Source of the DNA: Adenanthera pavonina
Taxonomy: Eukaryota; Streptophyta; Magnoliopsida; Fabales; Fabaceae
NCBI GenBank assembly: GCA_026686845.1
Contig: JAIVEN010000014.1
Span: 28,356,001 to 28,420,000, forward strand
Reading direction: 5' to 3'
Length of the DNA: 64,000 nucleotides
Positions 21,396-34,255 of the stretch are shown one piece after another. Made by a program: the position numbers and the translations under genes. Numbering within the stretch: position 1 is the stretch's first letter; every line of letters starts with the position of its first letter. The notes below the pieces were generated by a model. That model worked only from the letters and a program-made list of their open reading frames with translations. It did no database searches and was not told the origin of the DNA.

Positions 21396-22841
21396 CCACC
21401 TCCTGAGTCCAACAACATATTGACTCTACTCCTCTATGAGTTCTTCTATTTGAACTTTGGAGTGTGCCTCACAGTACATATCCAGGAAATACTGAAAATA
21501 AAAATATTAAATATTATAGTAGCAGTTTACATTATTAAAATTTCAAGTAAATATCATAAAAATGAATTATGTAATACCTTGGAGGGGATCAAGATATATC
21601 GATGTAAAATGATATCTTTCATGTATTTCAGCACATAGTACCCATATTCATTGTCAATAGGTTGTTTTGGGCATTGAATAAAATTATGTGAATATTAGAT
21701 AAGTTACAATAAATGTTAATCTAAATAGTCAATTGCATATTAAATTATAAATACCTGAATATGTATCCATTTATACAATAAGGCCAGATCTGGTGGAGTC
21801 TTTTGGTTGTTGGGCTTACTATTGTTGCTTAACCCACGTGCTACTCGAAACATATTCATACCTCTGTTAAGGATTACAAAAGAAAGTTAATATAGGAAAA
21901 ATTGAGGTTAATAAATAGAAAAATACAAAGACACATATAATTGCATATTCTTGCTGATTTATTATCTCTAGCATCTGTGGGTGGTACCCTGGTGGATTTC
22001 CTTTGGGATCCAAAAAATATATTTTTGGTTTCATTGGTTCAATACAAATTAACATCCAGTGATTCCTAGGAGAAAAATTTACTAGCTTTAGCAAAGAAAC
22101 TTAAAATAAAGCAGTTAAATATGAAATAAGTCATCATTCAAAAATTTAGTGATAAGTGACTCACCCCTGCATAAATGGTGCCAAGAATAACACCTTATCA
22201 CCCCCCTTTATAGTCAATGCATCTGCCACATCTTGTTACTGTTCTGTGATCTTTCTTTGTGGTATCAAACCTGACGTATAAGCTAATGTATCTTGTGGCT
22301 GGATAAAGGCAAATCTATTTGTCAGCTAAAAAGGGACTAGAACTTTTTCATACAAAAATATAAAATAGAAAAAAAAATTAATAGATCAGTATCACATAGT
22401 CAAATGAAAGATCAATTGGAAAACAATTCATTTATGCTAATTTCAATACATGATTTATATGTTAATATTCTGTACCCCATGCCATCCATGATCAATGATG
22501 AAGGAGATCATATCTTCAGTAATCACTTTAGATACCTCCTTACCATAAACCCCTATGTCATAAGGAATACGTATCAATTGCCATAACCCTATCGTTAATA
22601 TACCATTAAGCAATTTGTGGTTTTGTGAATTTGAAACTTGAGGTTGAGGCAGTCTCTTTGGTGGTGCAGTGATTGATTCCTTCAATTGTCCTGACATAGC
22701 AATTTGCTTCTCTTTAGTCTTTCTTGTGGATTGTGCAACATAAGTGGTCAATTCATTAACATAAAAAGAAATTGTAATTAATGAAATGTCAACTAACTTA
22801 CCCTTTTTGATGGAGTTATAGTAATGAGGTTCATGAGCCAT
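21396..22841 (-). pseudogene. CACTA second gene: Ulp1-type cysteine protease domain
   Basis: Remains of the Ulp1 C-terminal peptidase domain carried by many plant CACTA second genes. The block around 22070-21990 reads NHWMLICIEPMKPKIYFLDP, giving the His (HW) and Asp (FLDP) of the catalytic triad. After a probable intron, the block near 21660-21590 reads QPIDNEYGYYVLKYM, where the family has ECGYYV. The catalytic Cys codon is Tyr (TAT, minus strand, 21644-21646), a single G-to-A change from TGT. A downstream tail reads VQIEELIEE followed by TAG. The upstream frame at 22841-22455 is a plausible, unrecognised linker region. Inactive by substitution and stops; exon limits are approximate. Confidence 0.7.
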
Positions 22842-22849
22842 GCTACAAA

Positions 22850-24500
22850 TCCACCCGTGGCCTATCCTATCGTTTCTACCCCCTGGGTAGGCATAGGCAA
22901 CCTTGCAATCTCTTTTTCAGGTAGTGCAATCGATAATCTAACATGGTTTGTAGGCAAGGGTGCATTGTGAAGCATGTCCCCTAGGATATTATGCACCTGT
23001 CCTTTTGCAACAACACGCATGGGGTTATCCAACCACAACAGACAATGTCCTATACCCTATATACCAATCATAACGTAATAAATTATTAATATTATAAAAA
23101 AATTAATAATGAATTTAGTTAATAAGAAAAAAAATTACCTGAGAGAGATGCTCAAATGGAGGAGTGCCACCATCTTTTGTACTAGAATTGACTGCAAACC
23201 CTTGGGTCCCCACAATGCAGCTAGTTTGACTAACAACTCCAGCGAGGCTAATCGTCTATTCATATCAGATTGTGTTTCATGTTGGCTAGATGATTGCTTC
23301 CAATTCAACAACCCTAGTTACAACGTCTAAGTGCCGGTGTTTGGTCCCGAAATAGGCCTTGTTGATGACACTAAATCCCATATCTCTGACACGTCTAGGG
23401 TGCTCAAGGAACTCCAACACCCATACTCACCTTCAAAGGTCTCATTTAAAATCTTGTCCTGTGAAAATAAAACAAGTAATAAATCTTTTTCCTAATAAAC
23501 AAGATTTCAAATTAATTTTTGAACAAAGTAATGCTTACTTTTTTTTTCAACAACTCTCCAAACATTCTCATTCTCAATAATCCCTTCTTTGTTTTTCCTG
23601 GATTCTGACCACAGATCATGACGAGGTATTTTTTTTTTCACTTGTATCCCTCCTTTAACACCTATGCATTCACACAAACAACAAATAATCATTCTAATAA
23701 ATTTAAGTATTAACAACCATAATATATAAATGCACTTACCAACTTCTTCTCTACTCTAGAGTATCCCAAAGTACTGGCTCCATAAGGGTATAATTGACTC
23801 TTTGCTCTTTGACTGTTTGCTTCACATAAATCCTGAAAAAAAATTTGTATTTAAATCAAACAATTATAAACAAAGAGTATTAGAATAGATTTAATTATTA
23901 CTAGGAAAAAATGGTTTACCTTGAACTTTTCCTAACATCGCTGATCGATAAAACCATCCCAATGTTCCTATTTTATGTAGATTGTAAATTCAACAAGCGG
24001 ATGCTTAATGATGTTGCCAGCTTTATCTTTCATAAAGTGCTTTGTCAAGATATATTAGAAATTACGCATTGATATTCGTACCATTTGATATATATACACT
24101 CTATGGCTCACATCAACATCAAAAGCGTACTATAGAATAAAATACTCAAATTAATTACAATAAGTTTGCAAGCATCTATTAAAAAAATGCAGCTAACTAC
24201 TATAATTAATTACCACAGTATCTTGAAAAACTAAGTCCTTCATAGAAAAGAGGACTTTCCTCCAATCATCCTATTCTAGATAGCTGATAGGCACTTTCAA
24301 CTTTGTCACCTCTTTCATGTAGCTACTTAACTTCTTCCCACCTTCATTCATTGGATGATTTTTTGTAATTCCATTCCACATGGATCTTGTTTCCAGTATC
24401 TTTTGCATGGCAAACCTCTTTTAGTACTATCAAACTACGTCTGTGCTTCACCATCTCTCCTTGTAATGTCATACCCTTAGCTATATTTACCTGTAATAAT
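22850..24500 (-). pseudogene. CACTA second gene: Ptta/En/Spm-like region, decayed
   Basis: Fragments in different minus-strand frames resemble the plant transposase (Ptta/En/Spm) domain. Near 24050-23930 a frame reads TKHFMKDKAGNIIKHP and then EHWDGFIDQRC followed by a stop and EKFK, like the W-x-x-F-V-x-x-R block of that family. Near 23650 DLWSESRKNKEGII resembles the following segment. It lies between the transposase and the protease block in the order expected for CACTA elements. Several stops, and AT-rich probable introns, break it. Exact exon limits cannot be given. Confidence 0.5.
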
Positions 24501-26252
24501 ATGCAAATAATCAAATAATGAAAAAGAAATTATATTAAATAACGAAAAGAAATTAAAGGCCATCATGTTTAAATAAAAACTTTTCCTCTTTCTAGTTGTA
24601 CCTTGAATGATTCGTCCCTTCTTTTCATGATCCAAATCCCCTCTTCATGATCATCTCTCTTATAAAGGGAATCATCTTCAGTGGAATCAATATCAAATGA
24701 TGCCCTGAAAAATGGATTATTCTTAATATGTTTATCTTGTTGGTCTCCACCATCATTGTGATGATCGATTATTTTGTTGTTTAACGTTACAATAGACCAC
24801 CTCTTATTAGTAGGATTAGGGACATAAAACACCTGTAAAACTTGAAATGCTAAAACAAAGGGCTTATCTTTGTAGCCTAGCTTATTAAGATCAACCAGAA
24901 CGAACCATAACTCATTAACTCGAAGGCCATTCTTGTTGTCAACCTACTTACAACCAAAAACTAGTGCTCGAAACAAGGTGTAATCCAACTCCCACACGTA
25001 CTCAATTATCCTAAAGTATGACATATTTGCAAAAATATGGTTTCTACCTTCAGCACTAGAAATATGAATTGATTAAGCTATAAGGGTAACCCCACTAATT
25101 TGCATTATGCTCTGATCATCCTGCTCTTTGGTATAGAACATGTAGCCATTGATGAGATAACCAATGTAAGAGAAGACGTGCATTGATGGAACATTAGCAA
25201 ATCATCTCAAACTATCAGAAATTGAACCAGGGTTCCTTTCCGACTCTGAAATAATGTGATCTCTCAACCAATCTATAAAAAGTTGATCATGTTCTTTCAA
25301 TATCTAACTCTCATTCTTATTAGGGTTTAAGCTTCTAAGTTTCTCTATGCATTTCCATGTATGGAAGAACCTCATCAGAATTATGCAAAATGTACAAGTG
25401 AGCTTGCTCCCATTATGTCCTAGAGATGCTAACAATTTCCTTTCCCATAATCCCTTCCCCAGATGTTCTTCCCAGGTGACGAGACTTAGGAAGGCCAATG
25501 TTATCGACATTGGATAAGTATTCAGTGCAAAATTCAATAGCTTCTTCAGCTATATACTGTTCAACAATACAACCCTCTAGTCTACTTTGGTTTTTCACAT
25601 ACCCTTTCAATATCTTTGTGTAACGCTCAATCGGAAACATCCATCTCATATAAGCTGGGCTGCATAACTGTGTCTCCTTAACTAGGTGAACTATTAGGTG
25701 AACCATCATATCAAAGAAAAAAGGCGGGAAATACATTTCAAGCTAGCATGAAGTAACAATAATGTCTCTTTGCAATACTGGCAACTTCACATGGTCATTC
25801 GCTTTACTACAAACATATTTGAAGAAGAAACATAGTTTGGTGACTGTCCCTTGAACCTGTTTTGGCAAAATGGATTGTATGGCCACCAGCACGAAATTCT
25901 CCATCAAAACATGGCAATCATGAGACTTTAAACCTTTTAACTTGAAGTCATTCATAGAAACAAAGTTTCTGATGTTTGAGGAGTACCCCTATGGAACTTT
26001 AACTCCATCAAGAAACTCATAAAAAGCAATTTTCTCTTTTCTACATAGAGTATGTGCCACATGAGGTAGATAAGTATGGCATTTCTCCTTCACCAGTGCC
26101 AATTCTCCTCTTATTCTCGTGGCAACTAAGTCCAACCTTGCCTTCACGTCGTCTTTAATCTTCCCCGGCACATTAAGTAATGTACCAATGATGCTTTCAC
26201 ATACATTTTTTTCTCTATATTCATGACATCAAGGAAGTGCCTCACATACGAA

Positions 26253-28110
26253 TGTTAAATCAAGAGTTTTGATGATTCAAAACCAACATACAAGAGCTTG
26301 GATTGAAGATATCAAAGGAGCTCAAAGTGTTTCAAGTGAAGGATTTCTAAGTAATTGCTGCTAGATCTACTGTAGGATCTTTAGCTTTAGTTATGAGTAA
26401 GTAAAAGATTTTGATTTGGTGGAAAAATGTTTTAAAACCTTGATTTTATGTTAGATTATGAAATATTTGAAAAATACCCAACAACAGACGAAGTTTGAAA
26501 AGTTTATATTGAACTGGCATGTTGGAAATTCGAACTTTGCCTTTGGAAATTCGAATTTCGAGCTAAAACTGAACAAGTATGAAGAGATGTCCTTCTGTTA
26601 AACGAATTTTCTTCCCTAAAATTCGAATTTTCATCTAAGTCTAAAAGAAGCCTTTTAGTGATAGACGAACTTTAGATCCTCAAAATTCGAATTTCAGATA
26701 AAATGTAGTTTAAGAAAACCAAAGAAATTCATCTGAAATAATGTTAGAGTTCATCTGAAATTAAGATGAAATTGAGTTTCAAAAATACTATCTGACAGAT
26801 GAACTTTGGCTTTCCAACATTCGAATTTTCATATAAGTTTGAAAGAAGCTTCTTTGAAACAGACGAACTTTGAGTCTTCAAAATTTGAATTTCAGATAAA
26901 ACACAACTTATGAAAATGAAAGAAATTCGTCTGAAACAATGTTAAAGTTCATCTGAGATCAAGAATAATTTAAGTTTCAAAACTACTTTCTATCAAATGA
27001 ACTTTGAACATTAAAATTTGAATTTCAGAAGCTAAGGTTGTGAGTCTGTTGGAATAAAAGGTTGACATATGAATGACAGAGTTTTGTAACTTCGAATGTT
27101 GAAGTTAGTCTGAGAAGAATCTCTCTGATAGACGAATTTCACTCCTTCAAAATTTGAATTTCGAAGAAAGTAAACTACTGTGCCTCCTTGAACGTTCTAC
27201 AGACAGACGAATTTTGGGCTTCCAAAATTCGAATTTCGAAGGCACTGTAGAAAATTGAAAACACTATTCACACTTAACCGAAAAACTTTCTTCTTGAAAA
27301 TTCGTATGTCACAACATGAAAACATTTTGAGTTTCAAAATTCGAATTTCACTTCATGAACAAATGAACTTCGATATTTCAACATTAGAAGCTTTAACCTT
27401 CGGTTCCTTCAAAATTCGTCTGTTGACCAACCAAAATTCGAATTTCAGTATGTCAGAAACATTAAATGCGGTTGGTAAATGGATAGTTTTTCAGAGTAAC
27501 CGTTGGATAACTTCCCCAATGGATAGATTTTGTCTCTAACGGACATTTGAGACCTAAATCTATAAATATAATACCATTTAAAGTTGTGGGTAGAAAATCA
27601 AACTTGTATATACCGAATTTCTGCCAAATCTTCTTCTTAAAAGCTTTTAACCTCTCAACTTCAATATCTGTACTTTAACCTTCATATCTACTCTATTCAA
27701 GAGAGTTATATCTTTGTAAACAATCTATTCTTCATCTGGAAGATAGATTTACTTGTGAGGGGAAATCACAAAGGGATTGGGAAGCACATCGTAGAAGTAC
27801 TTAGAGAGATTGAGAAAGCTCCAGAAACAGAGCATACTTGTTGTACTGTGGCATTAGCAAGAAGCCCGTTGAATTCTTGCGTATAGTGAAAAATCTCAAG
27901 AGTTGTCTTGGGGACTAGACGTAGGTCAAGTGGATAGACCGAACCAGGATAAATTACTGAGTCTTCCTCTCCTTATCTTTACTTTTCAGCTTGCTCTGTT
28001 TTATACGTTGCTTCCATTATACTGTGCTATCTTCACCCATTTCACTTTGTGCAGAAAAATTGCAATCTTTCCAATTCATCCCCCCTCTTGGGAAGTCATC
28101 CTTGCTAATA
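26253..28110 (+). mobile_element. Solo LTR, Sirevirus-like, inside the CACTA transposase
   Basis: It starts TGTTAAATCAAGAG and ends CTTGCTAATA (CA decayed to TA). The flanks are ACGAA (26248-26252) and ATGAA (28111-28115): a TSD with one C-to-T change at a CpG. It is the same family as 60939-62508, including the 3' CCCCTCTTGGGAAG segment. At 1858 bp it is longer than the other copies. It carries at least eight AATTCGAA-type palindromes and a TATA box at 27561-27568. There is no internal region. Confidence 0.9.
27561..27568 (+). promoter_or_regulatory. TATA box of the solo LTR
   Basis: TATAAATA after ACCTAAATC, at the same relative position as in the three related LTRs. Confidence 0.65.
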
Positions 28111-29800
28111 ATGAAGACTTCCAATGTGGCAATTTAGAGAAAATTGATCTTTTCTTCCACCTACTAGTCCCAAGGTATCTTACAAGAGGCTTCTCAAAAT
28201 TCTCCATCAAATCCTTTACCTTATCAAACAATTGATCACTACTTAATGGCAAAGGTTCCTTACCTTTTGTATTCACATTAAAGGCTTGTCTCCACCAACT
28301 GTAATAATGCCCCTGAGGCAAAAATCTACAATGTCCGAGGAAGGCAAATTTCCCCCCATGCTCCAACCATATGGAATGTGTGTCTTCTTCACATATAGGG
28401 CATCCAAACTCTACTTTGATACTATAGCTTGACAAATTACCATACACTAGAAAATCATTGATTGTACCAAACAACATAGTTCTCAACTTGAATCTCTTCC
28501 TTATATCCATCATACACCTCTACACCCCTCTCCCACATTAACTTTAAATCTTCAATTCGTGGAGCTAAATATACATCTATATCATTTCTAGGTTATTTGG
28601 GTCTACAGATTAGCATAGACAACATCATAAACTTCTGCTTCATACATAGCCATGGTGGTAGTTTATAAATCACCAAAATCATGGGCCATGTAATGTGAGT
28701 ACTACTTTGCATACCATGCGGATTCATTCCATCGATAGATAATGCAAGGTGAAGGTTTTCTATCTTCCACCGTGAAGTCTTCAAATTGACTATCAATTTT
28801 TTTTCCATTGCAAGAATCTGCAGGATGTCAAAACTTTCCATCTTCAATTCTTTCATCTGCATGTCACGTCAAGTGCTCCATAATTTCAAGACTTTTGTAC
28901 AAGCATCTAAATCTAGGTATGATGGGAAAATATGATACCACCTTTGCTGGACTCAATTCTTTCTTCTTATATCATGAGGTGTTACATTTAGAACACATGT
29001 GTAAAGATGCATATTCTTTCCAAAATAACACAGTCATTAGGACAAGCATGTATCCTCTCATGGCTCATCCCAATAGAGCATAGCATTCGTTTAGCCTCAT
29101 ATATTTTGGGTAAGAAGCTCATTATCCTCTGGCAGCATATCTTTTAAAAGTGTAAGCAATTATATGAAGTTCTTATCACTCCATCCATTACTTACTTTCA
29201 AGTTGTACAACTTCAACACAGCTAATAATATCATGAATTTAGTACAACCACAGTATAATAGCTTTTTTACATCACTTTTCAACCTCTCAAATATCTTAGG
29301 ACAATCTTGAAGTTCATCCTCAATCACATTTGTCATCTCTTCAAGATAATTAGCCTCAAATGTGCTTGTGTCGAAATCATTTGATCCACTAAACACCAAC
29401 CTACTATAACTATCATTTGTCTCACCATGCTTTGTCCAAGATGTGTAACCTCAGTCAATTCCATGACACATTAAATGATCTTCCAAGTGATCTAAAATAA
29501 CTAGATTCCTTTAGCAACACTTTAAGCAAGGGCATAAAATTTTATTAAAGTTGTTCGCATGCTCAATTGCAAATCTATTGAACTCTTTCACTCCATCCCT
29601 AATCTCCTTAGTCAAATGATTCACAGACATCCATGACCGATCCATACTCTTGATACGTGTATCAATTTTGGTAAAGCCTCCCCTAGAAGTTGAGGGTGCA
29701 ATAACTCTACAACAACATTTCACAAAAAAGTTAGACTTTTTAATTATAAGTATTATCATTTTATGGCCAATCTCACACAACTTAAGCTATACATCTTTAA

Positions 29801-30600
29801 ACATAATGACTATTACTATTCAAAAGCAGTACAAGGCTTAATCAAAGTTTCTGGCAACCATAGTCTAATTTTTAAAGAAAAACTGGCAGCATAACAGCAT
29901 AAAAATGAGAGTTTCATGGGCCTTATACCCTCTCTTCACATAAAAGTAGCAAATTACAATAAGCTTAAACCAATCATAGCAGCAATTATGTCCCAAATGA
30001 TTTCCAATCAAATTGCTTCTAATTAATAAACTAATAATGATTAATACTATTAAATATAAAATTTCATTCAATCTTTTTCAATTCAAAACTTCACCCCATA
30101 ACTTTCTTTGAAAATATTTGGATACAAATCAAACATCAGTCGATCACTACAGCAATCATTAAACACCACCATTTTAAGCAAGTATTAAGGCAAGACTAAT
30201 GTACCTTATAAACTTGCACTATATTATTCCCTTTAGTTTAGCAATGACACATTCCACCTACATTACATATGAGTACCAAGGTAAGAGATCAAATAAGTCT
30301 ACTTAACAATATGCTAAATTTCTAAAGAAAAATTCGATAGAGATAACAAATGGCAATGCTAAGTCTGATAATAGTACTTGAGCCCCATTAGCCAGTGTCA
30401 TGACAATAAACATAAATGAAGTATAGTAGTGTATATGCAGCAAAATGTTGATTTAAGATTAGTAAAGTAAAAGAGTAAGGGTCGAGGCATGATGATGTAG
30501 TATGACTAATAATGATACAATGAAAGTATTCATTAATGTGATTGCGGAGTTCAAGTTTTTATTAATCACAATTAATAATTGCAAAATAAGAGTCATTAAG
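29801..30600. other. AT-rich spacer, probable CACTA 3' flank or terminus
   Basis: No coding signal. A CACTACAGC stretch at 30145 is in the wrong orientation to be the right end of the CACTA element. The boundary with the degenerate Gypsy element to the right is not visible. Confidence 0.35.
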
Positions 30601-33600
30601 ATATGAAGAGATGCTCAGCAAAGGCTGACAATACAAGTGCACACCTGTCGAATGACTCCGATAGTAGTAAATGAATGTACTCCCAGCTAGATCCCTTACA
30701 AGTGATTCTTAATCATCAGGATCAATAGTAGTGAACTATGGAGTAGCTATAACAGATAGTAAATGCTTAAAGACAACAGGAGAAAGCTAGAGCCCTTAAG
30801 GTTCTGCCTATGCCGCAGCAGCCTTAAGTAAGTCAGTAAGTTCCTATGGGACAAGCTGTAAGGCAATTGGTTGAGAGTACCAGCCACCAATATACTATTG
30901 TACAAGTGTTAGCTTTCATCCTTTGATGGTAAGTTTGACATGCAAGTTGCCAAAAAGTAGATTATAAGCCTTGAAAAGATTTCTAAGATAATGGGCTACA
31001 TGTAAAAAATGGAAGCTTAAGGGTCAAGGAGGTTAACCAATGGTGGCAGAACTTGGAATAAAATAATCAAATAAAGAGCATTTTAATGACTTAGGAAATA
31101 TTTATATAATAGTTTTATAAGAAGTACTTTCCCTAGTCTGTAAGAGATGAAAAGAAAGTGAAATTATAAGGATTCGCTAAAATGTAAACGAGTCAGAAGG
31201 AGAATATAAAGCAAGGTATAATCAACTGGCTTGATACCCAACTTATCTTCAGCAGTAAGATGATAAGTGATAGAGGACAAAATAGTTGGAAAGGAGCCAA
31301 AAGCTAGCTATAAGAGAAGAATTACCGAACGTAATTTCAGACTTTTAATTCACTGATCAATGTGAGCATAATTATTGAGAATAGGCTGAATCACAAGCAT
31401 ACTACACTAGCACCTCCAGCTAACAATAGTAAGAAAATTGTGGAGGTAGGGGAAGTAGGTAAGTTAGGGTAAGTAACCTTAGAATACCAGGGGATTTAAG
31501 AAACAAGGCAAAAAGGGTAAAGGAGACTGTTGAGTAACCCAGCTCCTATTTTTAAGAATGCGGAAAGACTCATAGCAAAAGGCTATACTTAGCAATGAAG
31601 AATGCGTACTTCAAGTATAAAGAGTCAGGACAATATGCCCGTGACTGCATAATGGAGGTAGCCAACTTCATACCATAACCACAGGAAAAAGTCTGTGTTA
31701 ATCTCAGTATGAGGCTTGTAAGTCACTTGACCTTAGTAAAGGTATAATTCAGGTGCAAGCTATTATTTTATGTTTTATAATGGTGTAACAGGCTGGGTCT
31801 AGAGATTACTGTTATGTAAGTTATATGAGAATGTCTTGATGAGAAACGGGGCTATAATCTCCATTATCTATCTAAATAAGCACCTTAGCAATACAAAGAC
31901 TAGTATGCCTTTCCCTGGCAATAATGTGAGCATTGGTATGAACAAGCTTTTTACAAAAAATCTTATCCCGGATTGTAAGAGCAAGATGATGATTTTGCCT
32001 ACCCCTTGAAGGTGTTCCATGTGTTGAGATTAAGTTAAATGTTACGTTGATAGCTCAAGCTGAGAAATGGTTGAAGAAAGATGTTAGGGATAAAAAGTAA
32101 AGATGATGAATGAAAAAGATATGATGTCTCTGTAAGAAAAGTTAGTGTATTTATGAGGTTCAAGTTACAAAGTATGAGCCTAAGAAATTTGATTAGTCCC
32201 AAGCAATTAGGGAACAATAAAACCTTGAGATAGATGATTGCTAAGCATAGTATGAAATTTAGCTATGAGAAAGTTCTTGGTCGAAAGATCTTACAATGAA
32301 TGAAATCTTCCATTAGTTACCAAGGTAATGTAAAAGGGAGGTAGCTCTTGGGAAGAAGTCCAATGAAGCAAAGAGATGAAATCCTCCATTAGATGAAAGT
32401 CGCCAAAGCAAAGTAATGGAAGGTGGCTCCTGGGATAATGCCTAATTGAGAAAGAGTGAGTAATGGTGAGAGGCTGAGGCTAGATCCTAACTAGGCTAGC
32501 AAGAGACTTTCAAAGGGTAGAAAATTTTTCCATGAACTACTAGACTACTGATTGACCTTTGGTTGAATTGCTAAGAAAAGTTATGTATGAGAACAAACAA
32601 AACAGAAAGATATTAATAGCAAAGAGATAGTAACCATTGCCTTAATATTATTTAGACCCCGACTCACAAAGAACCAAATGATCTTAAAGGCTATGATAAG
32701 ATGAGTAGAGTACAAGGTTCGTGGGTATGTTTATATGTAAAGGCATAATGGTAAGATGAATCTCTAAGCTAGCAAAGGCTAGAGTAAAAAGAAGCAATAT
32801 GAATATAAGCATTGAATACCCTAGAGTTAAAAGCAGTAAGTTATCTAGGGGCCACATAGATGCGTTATGGCTTAAAAGGAAGCCCGATGCCGCATTGTCT
32901 GAGTCCAAGAATGGCAAGAGTACAGTAGAACCCCTAAGCACTTTACAGTTAAGCATGCATAGGTGAGTGAAATTTTATGATGAGTAACCTACTCGTAAGC
33001 ATGTGAAAGATGTAAAAAGTAAGAAAGATGTGCCAATAGTTAAACATAGACACTGTGAAATTATGATAGTCTTACTAAGGCACCTATTAGGCTACATAAA
33101 TAAAAGTATAAGTAGTTTATTGTGATCTTTGATGATATGCTAAAAATACTCTGAATCTATATAGGAGCATAAAAGACAACTAAGAATTTTTATGAGTACA
33201 AGCAAACACTTGCTAAACTTAGTAAATAGGAGCTGGGCTCCAAAAAAGTATAGTTAGTAAGTTACAGAATCTCCCATATGAATCACAGTACATCCTAGTA
33301 AAGCAAGTAAAGTTATGAAATGGGAGAAACCAAACACTGTAATAGACACAAGAGGTCTCCGAGTTTAGCAAGATGTTATAAAAATTTTCTCTCTAGTGGT
33401 CTTACTGTTTAGTTAGAAGGAAAAACTTTTGTGAGAAATGGATTATGAAATGAGTTTATACGAGCTAAAGAGGAAAACCTCTTCCCCTAAGATGATTAAT
33501 CATGATCCAATAATGATCATGGGGATCAATAATTATTAAAGCAAGCATGGATCAAGGTACGAGTAATGTAACATAGTTGAGTGGCAGGTAATGGCCAAAG

Positions 33601-34255
33601 TTTTATGATAGTTTTTACAAAAAGTCTATTCCCACTTATAGTAGCGGTAAGTAATACTTTCAAGAAGTAGAGTTACTAAGAGTTGTTATATCTATGGTAT
33701 TACCATAGACATGTTTAAGGTCACAATAGCCTTAAGTAATTATAAGATAAAAGAAGAGTTAGACTTGAGGTAAAGAAAAGAATTGAAAAGCAAAGATGAG
33801 ATGACTTGCAAGTGTCATCTAGGCAAAGCTAATGTGATAAGTTTGTGCCTAAGCAGAAAAATTATTTATGTAAATAGCCTAAAATTATGCAAGTAGATAA
33901 ATGAATAATGTCAAGTGCCAATAAAGGGACTATAGTATGAATAAGATAATAAAGAGTTGTGGAAGTAAGAATGAGAAAGTTAGGAATGAAAATTTTTTAT
34001 ACCTTTAAAGTAAAGACAATTTATAATGTCCTCACAAATCTCAGTTCAAAGAGTATGAATCAGACCGTTCAAATGCTATAAATGAGTAAATGATATCGGA
34101 GTAAAATATTAACTAATAAGTCAAACAAGTAAGAAGTAAAAATATTTCTCTAGTGAAAATGGTCTGGAAAATTAGGAAATAAAGAGAAAAGAAATAAGAG
34201 GCATCAATATGTATTTAAATTTTGAGGGTGAAATTTATTTTAAGGGAGAGGGAAT
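30600..34255 (+). pseudogene. Highly degraded Gypsy internal region
   Basis: No open frame survives, but domain scars lie in order on the plus strand. At 31607-31648 a gag zinc-knuckle relic reads YFKYKESGQYARDC (first two Cys changed). At 33115-33140 the reverse transcriptase core reads FIVIFDDML where the family has FIDDIL, followed in another frame by EHKRQLRIF, matching EEHLRIV. At 33300-33390 KVMKWEKPNTVIDTRGL matches the RT-RNase H connection (KWxxP-S-TEIRSFLGL). A polypurine tract, TTTTAAGGGAGAGGGAAT, ends at 34255 directly before an LTR. G-to-A and C-to-T changes have raised TAA/TAG density greatly. The 5' LTR was not found and the left limit is approximate. It is among the most decayed elements in the window. 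Confidence 0.75.

Larger units (their letters stand above)
24569..29645 (-). pseudogene. TNP2-like CACTA transposase, interrupted by a solo LTR
   Basis: From the ATG at 29645 the order is as follows. A Transpos_assoc domain (MDRSWM...CPCLKCC, to about 29511). A variable spacer. Transposase_21 (28862-28100), with SIDGMNPHG holding the first catalytic Asp, then ITWPMILVIYKLPPWLCMKQ, GCPICEE and LPHWKSSL. The solo LTR 26253-28110 follows. The frame resumes with RHFLDVMNIEKK. Then comes DUF4218 (about 26171-25420; FDMMVHLIVHLVKE, MRWMFPIERY, AEEAIEFC). Last is DUF4216 (about 25000-24569; FYVPNPTNKRW). Stops and frameshifts separate the blocks. In an active element this protein binds the termini and cuts and pastes the DNA. 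The LTR lies between the LPHWKSSL and LDVMHIEKN landmarks, which are adjacent in the family, so it clearly landed inside the gene. Confidence 0.85.
18720..29800 (-). mobile_element. Large decayed CACTA (En/Spm-type) DNA transposon
   Basis: Coding remnants of the two genes usual in plant CACTA elements lie head to tail on the minus strand: a TNP2-like transposase (24569-29645), then a second gene with a Ptta/En/Spm transposase-like region and a Ulp1-type protease domain (21396-24500). Subterminal-type repeats at 18720-19200 mark a probable left end. The right end was not found; it is somewhere after 29645. Two Sirevirus-like solo LTRs, at 19729-21349 and 26253-28110, interrupt it, each with a TSD. 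All domains are broken by stops, frameshifts and substitutions, so it cannot supply transposase. The left end meets the kinase pseudogene at about 18715, so the element may have broken that gene. Confidence 0.8.

Noticed and set aside
26253..28110. Regularly recurring short motifs that might suggest a CRISPR array
   Set aside because: Spacing is irregular, copies are degenerate, and the same block recurs as an LTR with TSDs. This is a plant LTR, not an array.
30145..30155. CACTACAGC as a possible CACTA right terminus
   Set aside because: Orientation is wrong for a right end and there is no subterminal array next to it.
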